NCBI RefSeq assembly: GCF_002911015.1
Contig: NZ_KZ626876.1
Location: 1-64,000 of the forward strand
DNA: 64,000 nucleotides
Direction: 5' to 3'
DNA from: Streptomyces populi
GTDB taxonomy: Bacteria > Actinomycetota > Actinomycetes > Streptomycetales > Streptomycetaceae
A program made the translations under genes and the position numbers. Position 1 is the stretch's first letter. Every line of letters starts with the position of its first letter. Shown here in pieces: positions 50,405-59,501 of the stretch. Under the pieces are notes generated by a model. That model was not told the origin of the DNA. It saw nothing but the letters and a program-made list of their open reading frames with translations, and made no database searches.

Positions 50405-51589
50405 TCAGTCGTCGAGGACCACCAGGTTCGTGGGCGGCTGGTCCGGTACCGGTGACGGGCTGCGGAGATCGCCTTGGACGAGCGCTTCGCGAACGGCACG
50501 ATGGACAGCGCGCACCGCTTCGTTGTCGTACTGCTGGAAGGTGGGCGTGGCTTGGAGGAGGAGTGAGCCGTTCGGAAGGGAGGACAGCGTCGAGAAGGCA
50601 CCCGTGTCCGCCAGGCCTCCGTGCCCGCCCAAGCGCTCGGCGATTCCCGCGGGCACGACCATGAGCCAGGAATAGCCCCTGAGCAGGATGCGCCACTGAA
50701 GGGCGTTGCTCACCGGGTCGCCCGGTCGGCCTCGCAGTCGGCTTTCCCATTCGGTGACCCCGCCGCTGCGGCGGTACGAGACATGACCGAACACCACGTT
50801 GTACCGGTTGCAGGCCCGGCGGACGACGGCGAGCAGGCGCTCGTGTTCGGCAGCCGTCGTCCCTGGAGCCACCAGAGCCGTGGTGTCCAGGTGGAATCCG
50901 AGCTTGACCTGGTCCGGTAGGTCTTCCTCGAAGACGACGGTGAAGGAGATGTCCGAATTACCGACTTCTCCTTTCTCGGAGAAGCGGCCGATCGTCACGC
51001 CCGCCGATTCGGGCTGCTCGGTGAGGTGCTGATCCAGCCAGGGGAGCGTGGCGGGAGTGTAGGGGTTGTACAGGACGTCGAAAGTCCCCTGAGGAGAGAC
51101 GTGAACGTATCCCCAGAGGCCTTTTCGGTTTTTCCCGGGAACGCTCTGGACGATCCGTGTGAATCCTTTCGCGGAGACCTTCACGTTTTGCGGGAGTGCG
51201 TCGATCGTTTCTTGCCTGCCGTATTCTCGTACGCTGTCGGTGAGCCAGCCGAGAGCCGCACTCCGAAGTTGTTCCGGTTCTTCCGCGTGAATCGTCAGTT
51301 CCACGAAAAGACCATGACTGGCGTCGAAACCGACCGGGTGAAGTGCGCCCACTGTGAACCGCCCAGGGAACTGACTGGCTGTTGGGCGCACTCTACCCGT
51401 CCGTGTCACCCCGGTCCGAAGGGACTGGTGAGCATCTTCCCGCGTATTCGTCCGAACGGTCGGCATCGCCTCGGCCAGGGTCTGTGCCTGGGCGGCCGCC
51501 ACTTCGGCAGCCTCGCGTATGTAGCGGTGGACAGTTGCGATGCCGAGTTGGAAAGGGCTCAGTGGATATGTGCGAAGTGGACCGGTCAC
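50405..51589 (-). CDS. Uncharacterised protein, possibly immunity-like
   Basis: 394 residues. No motif identifies it with confidence. It is soluble, with a central VKLGFHLDTTALVAPGTTAA segment, a Trp-rich WRILLRGYSWLMVVPAGIAE segment near 320, then LPNGSLLLQATPTFQQYD. The last part faintly resembles DUF3396/type VI immunity proteins, where an L-x-G-Y-x-W block and a late L-Q-A-T block occur. Lying between an HxlR gene and an SMI1/KNR4 gene near a secreted nuclease, an immunity role is conceivable but unproven. Codon use at its N-terminal end is less GC-biased than in its neighbours, suggesting transfer. Confidence 0.75.
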   Translation of the reverse strand: MTGPLRTYPLSPFQLGIATVHRYIREAAEVAAAQAQTLAEAMPTVRTNTREDAHQSLRTGVTRTGRVRPTASQFPGRFTVGALHPVGFDASHGLFVELTIHAEEPEQLRSAALGWLTDSVREYGRQETIDALPQNVKVSAKGFTRIVQSVPGKNRKGLWGYVHVSPQGTFDVLYNPYTPATLPWLDQHLTEQPESAGVTIGRFSEKGEVGNSDISFTVVFEEDLPDQVKLGFHLDTTALVAPGTTAAEHERLLAVVRRACNRYNVVFGHVSYRRSGGVTEWESRLRGRPGDPVSNALQWRILLRGYSWLMVVPAGIAERLGGHGGLADTGAFSTLSSLPNGSLLLQATPTFQQYDNEAVRAVHRAVREALVQGDLRSPSPVPDQPPTNLVVLDD

Positions 51590-51678
51590 GGGCGGCGTTG
51601 GCGATGTTGGGGAGCAGTGAGAGGGCCTAGTGTGTGAGAGGTACCGTCCTTCATCCGACCACCTAGGAGCACAGGGCT

Positions 51679-52614
51679 GTGAAGGTCGAAATCCAGTCGG
51701 ACGTTCGTGATGTCGCCGCTCGGCTCGGGACGGGCGTTCCCTACGCGCTGAAGGTCCTGGCAGGCCGACTGGCCGACGATCCGGACATGGGTGAGCCTTC
51801 GAACCTGCCCGGGATCCTGACCGTGATGATCGACGGCGGCATGTTCGAGGACTGCCCCGATCTGTCAGTCGGGTACATCCGCGAGCCGGACCGGATCGAG
51901 ATACGGTTCCTGAGAGCCGTCCAAGTCGGCGTGCCCTCCGGGGACGCCCAGGAGCAGCGGGAGGAGCAGCTTGCTGATCCCGCTGCCGCCGCGAGCGGTG
52001 TGAGGGAAGTCGCCGACGCCTGGCATCGCATCACCGCTTGGCTCAAGGCCAATGCTCCCGATTCGTACGCAGCGCTTCACACGGGTGCCTCTCCTGCTGA
52101 GATCGCTTCTCTGGAAGGTGATCTGGGTATTCAGATCCCCATCGAGCTGCGTGCCCTGTGGTTGCTGGTGGCGGGGGACGACGGGGGAAACGGCTGGGGA
52201 TGTCTTCCGGGGAACAGAGCGCTGATGACGCTGGAGGCCGTGGCTGGCGTCTACCGGCTGAAGATGGATGCACAGGCCTATGAGGACACCCTCAATGCTG
52301 AACGCAGTGAGGACGAACGGATCACCGTGTGGACGGCAACTCGGATTCCAGTGGTCGCTTTGGGCCCTGCCGACATCAGTTCGGGCCTGTATGTGGATGT
52401 CGAGAGCGGCTACTTGGGTCGCTGGTCCCGCTACAACGAAGGCTCCGGTGAAGTACTCGACACGTTGGTCACCTACTTGGAGGGGGCTGCCGACATGCTC
52501 GAATCTCCGGCCTTGGCCACGGGAGACAAGCCGGGCCTGATCGGTGGGGCGTTGGTGTGGCAGAGCAGTATCGACCCGGTACAGCAGGATGACTGGCGGC
52601 CCTGGAGAGGCTGA
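51679..52614 (+). CDS. SMI1/KNR4 (SUKH) family protein, likely immunity protein
   Basis: 311 residues from GTG with GGAG upstream. The C-terminal half has the SMI1/KNR4 pattern: AWHRITAWLKANAPDSYAAL, GASPAEIASLEGDLGIQIP, ELRALWLLVAGDDGGNGW and LPGNRALMTLE. The N-terminal 110 residues are a separate unassigned domain. SUKH proteins are the most common immunity proteins of polymorphic-toxin systems. It is convergent with a secreted NucA/NucB-like nuclease, with only 72 bases and a shared hairpin between them, so a toxin-immunity relation is possible though they are not in one operon. Confidence 0.85.
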   Translation: MKVEIQSDVRDVAARLGTGVPYALKVLAGRLADDPDMGEPSNLPGILTVMIDGGMFEDCPDLSVGYIREPDRIEIRFLRAVQVGVPSGDAQEQREEQLADPAAAASGVREVADAWHRITAWLKANAPDSYAALHTGASPAEIASLEGDLGIQIPIELRALWLLVAGDDGGNGWGCLPGNRALMTLEAVAGVYRLKMDAQAYEDTLNAERSEDERITVWTATRIPVVALGPADISSGLYVDVESGYLGRWSRYNEGSGEVLDTLVTYLEGAADMLESPALATGDKPGLIGGALVWQSSIDPVQQDDWRPWRG

Positions 52615-52626
52615 CGGCGTGGGGCA

Positions 52627-52656
52627 GGGGCCAGCCCCGGTAGGTGGGCTGGCCCC
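52627..52656. terminator. Bidirectional terminator between SMI1/KNR4 and nuclease genes
   Basis: A perfect 11-bp stem (GGGGCCAGCCC pairing with GGGCTGGCCCC) with an 8-base loop sits between two convergent stop codons. Confidence 0.85.
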
Positions 52657-52686
52657 GGCCGGCCTTGGGTACTGGGTTCGGTACCT

Positions 52687-54777
52687 TCAGCCGATCTTGC
52701 TCCAAGCGCAGGTTGTTGCGGTCGACGTGCAGTGCTCGAATCCCGGAAGGGTCAAGAAGAACCCGTCACCGTCCAGCATTCGCCATGCTGGAGCGGGGAA
52801 CCCGCTGAAGGCGCGTTGGTTTTGTGCGCTTGAGACGGCCGCGCGCCCGCATCGTTCTGTACCGCTTGGTCCGTTCGTCGCCGTGCGGGTGTCGGCGAGG
52901 AGGCCGAAGTTCGACGAGCCGTCGCCCAGCTTGTCGGTGAACAACTGTGCGCACTTGGTTCCCGAGGCCACCAGGTTGACGCTCTTCGGGTAGCCGCCGG
53001 ATTCGTGGGTGGAGGCCATCGCGTACTCGTCGCAGTCGACCGATCCCACGGATGTATCGGATGGGTGCACGCTCCAAGCGGAACCAGAGCCGCATATGAC
53101 GTTGCGACTGTTGTCCGAGGTCCACGTACTGCCCGTGCTGGTCTTCACCGGGGTGTCTGGTCCCAGGTAGTGCATCAGCGAGTCCCACCGCTTCGATCCG
53201 GCGTGATCGGGCATCACCTGCTGCATGTACCAGTAATACCCGCCCGCGGCGGGGTACTTGTTGGTGTCCAGTGTGTAGATGGGCTTGAAGAACGGCAGCA
53301 CACAGCCTGGGGCCGAGCCTCCCACGATGTCGTCGCAGCGTGGTGCGAGCTCTTGTACCTGCGCGATTCCGGAGGATCCGAAGTCCGCGGTGGCGGTGGC
53401 GGTGGTGCTGGCGTCCACGGTTGCGGTTATGGACCAGCTCAGGTCGATTCGTTCCTTGCCCGTGCCGTTCCAGGTCGTCGCGCGGGTGCCCCACCTGCCG
53501 TCCGTGTAGGCGTTCCAGTCGTTCGCGTTCCAGTAGGCGTTGTTGCCGGCTGCATTGTCGAAGTCGTCAGCCCATCGAATCACCGAGGTCACGCAGGCCG
53601 CGCAGGTCGATTGAGTGTTCCACCGCAGCGTGACGCCCTTCAACTCCGGGGAGATGAGCACCGGCATGATACGGATCTGCTGGTCGAACTCCGCGAAGTC
53701 GCTGCCACCGGAGCTCTTGTTCGGGTAGGTCTTGATGCGCTGTTCGAAATCGAACTTGGCGGAGCCGATCGTCGCATCGTTCGTGTCGATGAAGATCAGG
53801 GTCCCCGACCCGATACTCTTCACGCAGGCATCGGTGCGGTTCATGTAGTCCTTGCCGGCCGGTTCGTCGGAGCACCAGGGAACCAGGTCGGCCAACGGTG
53901 CGTCGGCTGCGGTGGCAGCCGCCTCGGCGGAAGACTCGCCGGCCTTGCGCGCTCTCGTCCGTGCCGCGTCGCGCAGTGCCTCTTCGCGCTTTTGCGCACG
54001 TGCCTCGGATGCGGCGGTGGGAGGGGACAGTGCGATGCAGATCTTGCGGCCTTCGGCATCCGGCTTGCCGCAGGTACGTTCCTGGGTGGCTTCTCGCTTC
54101 ACTGCACCGTTGGCGTCCAGTGTCGGTAGGGCAGGCCCCGGATTCGTTCGGGTGAACTCGCGGTTCTCCTGCGCCGTTGTGTCGATCGTTGACGATGCTT
54201 GCGGGGCAGGAAACGTCACGTACGGTTCGATGCGGAAGTCCGCCCACGCTGACCATGTCGTCTCGTAAAGACTGCCGTCGAAGGCGGAGGTGCGGAACTT
54301 GTACAGCACCCCGGGCTTGAGGATGCCGTACGGCACCGTTACCTTCGCTGTTCCGCCAGAGGCTACGTACGGTGACACGAGCACCCCGTACGAGCCCGAA
54401 CCGTCAAGATCGACCTGTGATTTCGGCGTACCGTCCGCGTTCGTGGTGTACACCTGGAATGTCAGATTTGCTGTGTCGCCATCCGCGTCGGTCACCGTGT
54501 TGCGCAGTACGACTTCCGGAGCGATGACCCGCCAGACGGTTCCCGACTTGGAGAACTTGGGTCCAGCCGACGGGGTCTTGCCCGACACCGGCCGTGCGCC
54601 CCCAGCGGCGATGGCTGCCAAGTCCTGAGGTCCGGCCGCCGCCAACTTCGCCGGGGAAGGGCCCGGACCGGTTGTGGGCGCAGCAGGTGCTGCGGCGGCA
54701 GTTCCTGTCCCTGCGAGCAACGCGAATGCTGCACCCGCGGCAACACGCCGCCAGCCCGATAAATGTATGCGTCTCAC
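52687..54777 (-). CDS. Secreted NucA/NucB-like nuclease with fibronectin-like N-domain
   Basis: 696 residues from GTG 54777, giving a clean Sec signal (HLSGWRRVAAGAAFALLAGT, cleavage near AAA-AP). Residues about 70-190 resemble the fibronectin-like domain seen in secreted Rhs/DNRLRE proteins (VTDADGDTANLTFQVYTTN, WSAWADFRIEPY). A Glu/Ala/Arg helical stretch at about 250-290 follows. The C-terminal 170 residues carry VGSVDCDEYAMASTHESGG, which matches the DCDEYPFAST catalytic region of the NucA/NucB DNase family except Pro to Ala. Several Cys residues suggest disulfides. It is likely an exported DNase or toxin. No dedicated immunity gene directly follows; the SMI1 protein on the other strand is the nearest candidate. 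Confidence 0.8.
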   Translation of the reverse strand: MRRIHLSGWRRVAAGAAFALLAGTGTAAAAPAAPTTGPGPSPAKLAAAGPQDLAAIAAGGARPVSGKTPSAGPKFSKSGTVWRVIAPEVVLRNTVTDADGDTANLTFQVYTTNADGTPKSQVDLDGSGSYGVLVSPYVASGGTAKVTVPYGILKPGVLYKFRTSAFDGSLYETTWSAWADFRIEPYVTFPAPQASSTIDTTAQENREFTRTNPGPALPTLDANGAVKREATQERTCGKPDAEGRKICIALSPPTAASEARAQKREEALRDAARTRARKAGESSAEAAATAADAPLADLVPWCSDEPAGKDYMNRTDACVKSIGSGTLIFIDTNDATIGSAKFDFEQRIKTYPNKSSGGSDFAEFDQQIRIMPVLISPELKGVTLRWNTQSTCAACVTSVIRWADDFDNAAGNNAYWNANDWNAYTDGRWGTRATTWNGTGKERIDLSWSITATVDASTTATATADFGSSGIAQVQELAPRCDDIVGGSAPGCVLPFFKPIYTLDTNKYPAAGGYYWYMQQVMPDHAGSKRWDSLMHYLGPDTPVKTSTGSTWTSDNSRNVICGSGSAWSVHPSDTSVGSVDCDEYAMASTHESGGYPKSVNLVASGTKCAQLFTDKLGDGSSNFGLLADTRTATNGPSGTERCGRAAVSSAQNQRAFSGFPAPAWRMLDGDGFFLTLPGFEHCTSTATTCAWSKIG

Positions 54778-55267
54778 TTCTTCGAGCCCCCATGCGATTG
54801 GTGAGGTTGACACGACAGCTCGCAACACCACCACACGCACCCATGGGGCACCGTTATCAACGTCATGGTTTGTCAGGCGGGAATGTATTCAGGCCAGGCC
54901 GTCGTTCCAGGGGCAGGGATACACGGCTGGTGCTCTCGGTGACCAGACATCTGCGCCATTGATCTAACACTCTGCTCTTTCAGCCGGTTGATTCTGGTGT
55001 GCGGGAATTGTGACCGCATTTCTCTCCACTGGGTGCATGTCCAAGCGCCCTGACGGTTGAGGGAGTTCGAGGTGCTGGGCGATGATCCTTTATGTAGGAG
55101 TCGGGACGATCGCACGCAATGGACCAGCCCCCTATGGACCTCAATGCTTGAAGCGGCCGACTCGCAGAAGATCCGCATGGAGGCCGGCATCGGCGTTGCC
55201 GTGTATCCGAACTGCCGTGTGCGAGATCCGGGACATCGTTTAGGAGGAGGCATGGGCCCCTGGTACG
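54778..55267. other. Long spacer with relatively low GC, nothing identified
   Basis: About 490 bases upstream of the nuclease gene with more A/T than surrounding DNA. No gene could be supported on either strand. It may hold a long leader and promoter for the nuclease gene, or transferred noncoding DNA. Confidence 0.35.
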
Positions 55268-55732
55268 TCATTGCCGCAGTTGAGGGCGGTCGCTGCCGAG
55301 CCCGCTCCTGGCCGCCTCGACGAAGGCGAGGCGGCACTCGCGCTTGGTGGGTGCTTGGCCGATTGCCGCCACGTCGCGGACGATCTGGTGGAGTGCCTCG
55401 GTGTAACGACGCGCGGCTTGAGCGACCTCATGCAAGCAGACCAGTTCAACGGCCTTTTCTGCGAGCCACAACGAGTGGAGGAGCTGGTCTTCGGGCTCAT
55501 CCGCAGTCGGCAGACCCAAGCTCCTGCGGTCCAGCACCAGTTCGACCTTCTGCGCGGCGGCCAGGAATACCAGGATGACTTCCTTGCACTCCGCCCGCTC
55601 GGCCTCCACTCGGCGTTGTAGGTCGCGTCGCATCTCAACGCGAGTCGCCAGGTGCTGCCCGACGAGTGTGCCCGTGGTTCCCAGAAGGACACCGACCAGG
55701 GTAAGTACCGTTCCCACGCTGACTCCGTCCAC
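55268..55732 (-). CDS. Hypothetical membrane-anchored protein
   Basis: About 154 residues if GTG 55732 is the start; longer starts are possible and no ribosome site decides. One N-terminal hydrophobic helix (VGTVLTLVGVLLGTTGTLVG) is followed by a helical cytoplasmic domain with many Glu/Arg (EMRRDLQRRVEAERAECKEV) and later VELVCLHEVAQAARRYTEAL. This form, one helix then a coiled region, is frequent among Streptomyces orphan proteins. Function unknown. Confidence 0.6.
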   Translation of the reverse strand: MDGVSVGTVLTLVGVLLGTTGTLVGQHLATRVEMRRDLQRRVEAERAECKEVILVFLAAAQKVELVLDRRSLGLPTADEPEDQLLHSLWLAEKAVELVCLHEVAQAARRYTEALHQIVRDVAAIGQAPTKRECRLAFVEAARSGLGSDRPQLRQ

Positions 55733-56354
55733 GGTATCCAGGCTGACTCGCTCCGGCGGGCACCGTCCAGACCTTGCACTTGGCAGGCACATTGAGGCCG
55801 TACGTGACTCGGTCTGAGGCGGGTGTGGTGCAGATGGCGGCGCGGGATGCGCGTCCGTTCATGTTTCGCGAGGAACTTGACCCGGTGGACGCGGCGTTCG
55901 GTGATCCCCGAAGTTCGGCGTCCTCCGTACCCAGCGCCCCGGCTGGCCCTCGTCCGGTCTCCCTGATCTCGCCGCCTGGATCGACGCGGAGCAGGTGAGA
56001 CGTCGTCTTGAAGCTGTAGTCATCCCAGGTGTCGCGGACCCGGAAGGCCTGTCCCGGCACGGGGGAGCCGGGCCGCCCGCGGCCAGGCAGGACGGTGAAC
56101 TGCACGTCCAAGCGCCCGGGGTTAGCGGCCGCGTCGTCGCTCGACGAGGTGGACACCGGCGTGTCCGACGCGCCCGCCGGGCGCCCGGCGGCCTTGAAGT
56201 CGACCACCACGCACTGACGTTCAGCGAGACGGATGCACGCCCGCCCCGGCGTCGTGCTGACCGGAGCGCGGCGTCGGCCGCCCGCGTCCGGAGCACGACC
56301 TCGTGTGCGGCCAGGGCCGGGGGAGACGCGGGGAAACGGGCCCGGGCCCTCCGT
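55733..56354. other. Unassigned region with a possible decayed minus-strand gene
   Basis: About 620 bases. Minus-strand 55930-56210 reads naturally (RLDVQFTVLPGRGRPGSPVP, then RVRDTWDDYSFKTTSHLLRV) but the continuation to a stop at 55635 is low-complexity and overlaps the next gene. This is perhaps the remnant of a real protein. I do not recognise the family. Confidence 0.3.
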
Positions 56355-57347
56355 TCAGCTGGACTCGCGGACCACGAGTTCGTTCGGCATGATCACCGGT
56401 TTCCTGGGGCCGCCCTCGATGAGCGCCAGCAGCAGGCGCACCGTCGCGGTGGCCTGGTCGGCCATGGAACTGCGCACCGAGGTGAGCGCGGGAGTGGTGT
56501 AGGCGGCGGCCTCGATGTCGTCGAACCCGACCACGGCCACGTCGTCGGGGACCCGGCGGCCCGCCTGGTGCAGGGTGCGCAGCGCCCCGATGGCCATGAG
56601 GTCGTTGGCCGCGAACACCGCGTCGACGTCCGGGTCGTCCTCCAGGAGCTGCCGCATGGCTTCCGCGCCCGACACCCGCGTGAAGTCGCCCAGCGCGACG
56701 ATCGAGCGGCGGCCGGTGTCCCGCAGGGTCGCGCGGTACCCCTCGAGCCGTTCGCGGGACTCGTACAGGTCCAGCGGCCCGGTGATCGTGGCGATCCGGC
56801 GTCTGCCCCGCTCCAGCAGGTGCCGTACGGCCAGCTCCGCACCGCCCGCGTTGTCCAGCGCCACGTACGGGACGTCCGTCGCGGCGGTGCGGTTGAAGGA
56901 CGCGACGGGCAGGCCCATGCGGGCGAGCGCGGCCGGCAGGGGATCGGCGCCGTGCAGCGCCACGAGCATCACGCCGTCCACGTGGCCCCCCGCCACGTAG
57001 CGCTCCACCCGGGCCCGGCTCTCGTCGGACTCGGCGAGGATCAGTACCACGCGTCTGCCGACGGCCTCCAACTCCCGGCTGACGGTGCGCACCACGGTGG
57101 AGAACAGCGGGTCGTCGGACACCACGCCCTTGGGCGGGTCGGACACGACCACGGCCACGGCGTCCGTGCGGCGGGTGACCAGGTTGCGGGCGGCGGCGTT
57201 CGGCACGTAGCCGAGTTCCCGCACCGCCTGCATGACGACGTCCCGGATCTCCGGCGCGACGGTGGTCTCCCCGTTGACGACCCGGGAGACGCTCGACTTG
57301 GACACGCCGGCCCGGGCGGCGACCACCTCGAGCGTGGGTCGTTTCAT
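56355..57347 (-). CDS. LacI-family transcriptional regulator (CebR-like)
   Basis: 330 residues, the normal length. The N-terminal HTH is typical: LEVVAARAGVSKSSVSRVVN, then the hinge YVPNAAARNLVTRRTDAV. The periplasmic-binding-like core follows (DDPLFSTVVRTVSRELEA, AVFAANDLMAIGALRTLH, VAVVGFDDIEAAAYT). It is divergent from the GH16 glucanase gene. The spacer has a perfect AGGGAGCGCTCCCT palindrome, one base per arm different from the CebR operator TGGGAGCGCTCCCA of Streptomyces, plus two imperfect copies. It should repress the glucanase and itself until a glucan oligosaccharide binds. Confidence 0.95.
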   Translation of the reverse strand: MKRPTLEVVAARAGVSKSSVSRVVNGETTVAPEIRDVVMQAVRELGYVPNAAARNLVTRRTDAVAVVVSDPPKGVVSDDPLFSTVVRTVSRELEAVGRRVVLILAESDESRARVERYVAGGHVDGVMLVALHGADPLPAALARMGLPVASFNRTAATDVPYVALDNAGGAELAVRHLLERGRRRIATITGPLDLYESRERLEGYRATLRDTGRRSIVALGDFTRVSGAEAMRQLLEDDPDVDAVFAANDLMAIGALRTLHQAGRRVPDDVAVVGFDDIEAAAYTTPALTSVRSSMADQATATVRLLLALIEGGPRKPVIMPNELVVRESS

Positions 57348-57382
57348 CGCCTTCCGATCACCGGTGCCCGGTCGTCGAGTTC

Positions 57383-57397
57383 AGGGAGCGTTTCCCT
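57383..57397. promoter_or_regulatory. Imperfect LacI-type operator near the regulator gene
   Basis: AGGGA and TCCCT arms around GCGTT, 36 bases before the LacI start codon. It is placed for autoregulation. Confidence 0.55.
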
Positions 57398-57526
57398 CAG
57401 GATGACCTCGGCCCGATCCGCCTGTCAACGACGCCTTCCACGCACCTGGTTGACGGTCCCTCGCCTCAACCGGCCGGTCTCCGGCGCCGGTCGGCCGGCG
57501 CCGCGTGCACCGCCGCAGTGGATCTC

Positions 57527-57540
57527 AGGAACCGTTCCCT
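57527..57540. promoter_or_regulatory. Imperfect LacI-type operator in the divergent spacer
   Basis: AGGAACCGTTCCCT, with 10 of 14 positions symmetric, lying between the two divergent genes. It could allow looping with the perfect site at 57627. Confidence 0.4.
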
Positions 57541-57589
57541 GACACGCAGCACGTGCGTCGGTGGTGTTACCGGCCTGTTGCCGAAAGCC

Positions 57590-57618
57590 TTGACAGGTCA
57601 CCGACACCGGCCCATTCT
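57590..57618 (+). promoter_or_regulatory. Promoter of the GH16 glucanase gene
   Basis: A perfect TTGACA at 57590-57595, 17 bases, then CATTCT at 57613-57618. The perfect LacI-type palindrome begins nine bases after the -10 box. Confidence 0.7.
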
Positions 57619-57626
57619 CACCCCTC

Positions 57627-57640
57627 AGGGAGCGCTCCCT
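57627..57640. promoter_or_regulatory. CebR-like operator (AGGGAGCGCTCCCT)
   Basis: A perfect 14-base palindrome overlapping the expected transcription start of the glucanase gene, so a bound LacI protein would block initiation. Confidence 0.85.
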
Positions 57641-57668
57641 CATCCTTTCCCCCACTGAGGAGTCGCCC

Positions 57669-59399
57669 GTGCATCCCCTGCTCCGCCGCTTCGGCTTACC
57701 CGCCCTCGTCGCGGCCGTCCTGCTCACCCTCGTCAGCCTGCCCGCGCCCCGCGCCCACGCCGCCGAGACCCTGCTGTCGCAGGGCCGTCCCGTCGTCGCG
57801 TCGAGCACCGAGGACCCGTTCACCGCGCCGGGAGCCGTGGACGGCAACCCCGCGACACGCTGGTCCAGCGCCTTCTCCGACCCGCAGTGGATCAGGGTCG
57901 ACCTCGGGGCCCCGGCCCGGATCAGCCGTGTCACCCTCCAGTGGGAGGCCGCCTACGGCAAGGCCTTCCGCATCCAGGTGTCGGACGACGCCGAGACCTG
58001 GTCCACCGTCCACGAGACGGCGGACGGCACCGGCGGCACCCAGAACCTGACCCTCACGGCCACCGGCCGCTACGTCCGCATGTACGGCACCCAGCGCGGC
58101 ACTCAATACGGCTTCTCCCTCTGGGAGTTCCAGGTGTACGGCACGGCCGGCACCGGCGGCGACCCCGGTGGCGGTGGCGGGGACACCCTGCTGTCGTACG
58201 GGAAGACCGGCGCGGCCTCCTCGTCGCAGAGCGACGGCAACTGCTGGGAGTGCACCCCGGCCCGGGCCTTCGACCGCGACCCGGCCTCCCGGTGGGCGAC
58301 CAGCTCCACCACCGGCTGGACCGACCCCGGCTGGATCTCCGTCGACCTGGGCGCGACCGCGCAGATCACCGAGGTCGTCCTGCAGTGGGACCCCGCCTAC
58401 GCCAAGTCCTTCCAGATCCAGGTCTCGCCCAACGGCACCGACTGGACGCCGATCTACTCGACCACGTCCGGCACCGGCTTCAAACAGACCCTGGCCGTCT
58501 CCGGCACGGGGCGCTACGTCCGCATGTACGGCACCGAACGCGCCACCCCATACGGCTACTCCCTCTGGGAGTTCCAGGTGTACGGCACCGGAGGCGCCCC
58601 CGTCCCGGCGCCGCCGCTGCCGCCGGACCCGGCGCAGCCGCCGCGGCTGGTGTGGAGCGACGACTTCGACGGAGCCGCCGGCAGCAAGCCCGACCCGGCG
58701 AAGTGGCGCGCCGACCCCGGCACCGGCCAGAACGGCGAGCTGCAGTACTACACCGACCACCAGAACGCCGCGCTCGACGGCGGCGGCCACCTCGTCATGG
58801 AGGCCCGCAAGGAAGCCAGCCCCGGCCGGGCCTGCCCGCCCGACCCGCTGACCGGCAGCACCACCTGCCAGTACACCTCGGCCCGCATGAACACCGGCGC
58901 CACCTTCCAGTTCACCTACGGACGCGTCGAGGCCCGCATCAAGGTGCCCAAGGGCAACGGGCTGTGGCCCGCCTTCTGGATGATGGGCGCCGACTTCCTC
59001 ACCGGCCGTCCGTGGCCGTACAACGGCGAGGTCGACATCATGGAGGTCCTCGGCAAGGACGTGAAGACGGCCTACTCGACCGTGCACGCTCCCGCCTACA
59101 ACGGCGGCAACGGGATCGGCTCGCCGTACCGGCTGCCCTCGGGCGCCGACTTCTCGGACGACTTCCACACCTGGGCCGCCGACTGGAACAGCAAGGGCAT
59201 CGTCTTCAGCCTCGACGGGCGCACCGTGTTCACCCTGGACAAGGACCAGGTGGAGCGCACGCGCGGACCCTGGATCTTCGACCACCCGCACTACATGATC
59301 CTCAACCTCGCGGTCGGCGGCGACTGGCCCGGCCCGACCGACGCGTCGACGCCGTTCCCGTCCCGGATGCTCGTCGACTACGTGCGCGTGTACCAGTAG
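57669..59399 (+). CDS. Secreted GH16 endo-beta-1,3-glucanase with two discoidin (F5/8 C, CBM32-like) domains
   Basis: 576 residues from GTG with GAGGAG upstream. It has a Sec signal (cleavage near AHA-AE at 35). Two F5/8-type domains follow (about 36-160 and 170-310), each with a RVDLG or SVDLG strand, an RxQVSxD/N segment and a final YSLWEFQVYGT repeat. A Gly-rich linker separates them and a Pro-rich linker precedes the catalytic domain (about 325-576). The GH16 active site is GEVDIMEVLG near 455, and WPAFWMMG, HTWAADW and RVYQ complete the fold. It should hydrolyse beta-1,3-glucans such as laminarin or fungal-wall glucan outside the cell. It is controlled by the divergent LacI protein. Confidence 0.95.
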   Translation: MHPLLRRFGLPALVAAVLLTLVSLPAPRAHAAETLLSQGRPVVASSTEDPFTAPGAVDGNPATRWSSAFSDPQWIRVDLGAPARISRVTLQWEAAYGKAFRIQVSDDAETWSTVHETADGTGGTQNLTLTATGRYVRMYGTQRGTQYGFSLWEFQVYGTAGTGGDPGGGGGDTLLSYGKTGAASSSQSDGNCWECTPARAFDRDPASRWATSSTTGWTDPGWISVDLGATAQITEVVLQWDPAYAKSFQIQVSPNGTDWTPIYSTTSGTGFKQTLAVSGTGRYVRMYGTERATPYGYSLWEFQVYGTGGAPVPAPPLPPDPAQPPRLVWSDDFDGAAGSKPDPAKWRADPGTGQNGELQYYTDHQNAALDGGGHLVMEARKEASPGRACPPDPLTGSTTCQYTSARMNTGATFQFTYGRVEARIKVPKGNGLWPAFWMMGADFLTGRPWPYNGEVDIMEVLGKDVKTAYSTVHAPAYNGGNGIGSPYRLPSGADFSDDFHTWAADWNSKGIVFSLDGRTVFTLDKDQVERTRGPWIFDHPHYMILNLAVGGDWPGPTDASTPFPSRMLVDYVRVYQ

Positions 59400-59428
59400 C
59401 GCAGCCGGCACCGGCCCCCTTGCCGGGT

Positions 59429-59457
59429 CCGGCCCGGACACCTCGGTTCCGGGCCGG
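59429..59457 (+). terminator. Hairpin after the glucanase gene
   Basis: A perfect 10-bp stem (CCGGCCCGGA pairing with TCCGGGCCGG) with a 9-base loop, 30 bases after the stop codon. It may reduce read-through into the DUF1996 gene. Confidence 0.75.
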
Positions 59458-59501
59458 ACCGCGGCCGCACCACGCCCCACCCCCTCCGATGAGGAAGTGA
59501 C

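Noticed and set aside
54873..55337. A 154-codon minus-strand frame upstream of the nuclease gene
   Set aside because: Its composition is Pro/Arg/Ser-rich with no ribosome site or domain, and it overlaps a better-supported gene; treated as noncoding.
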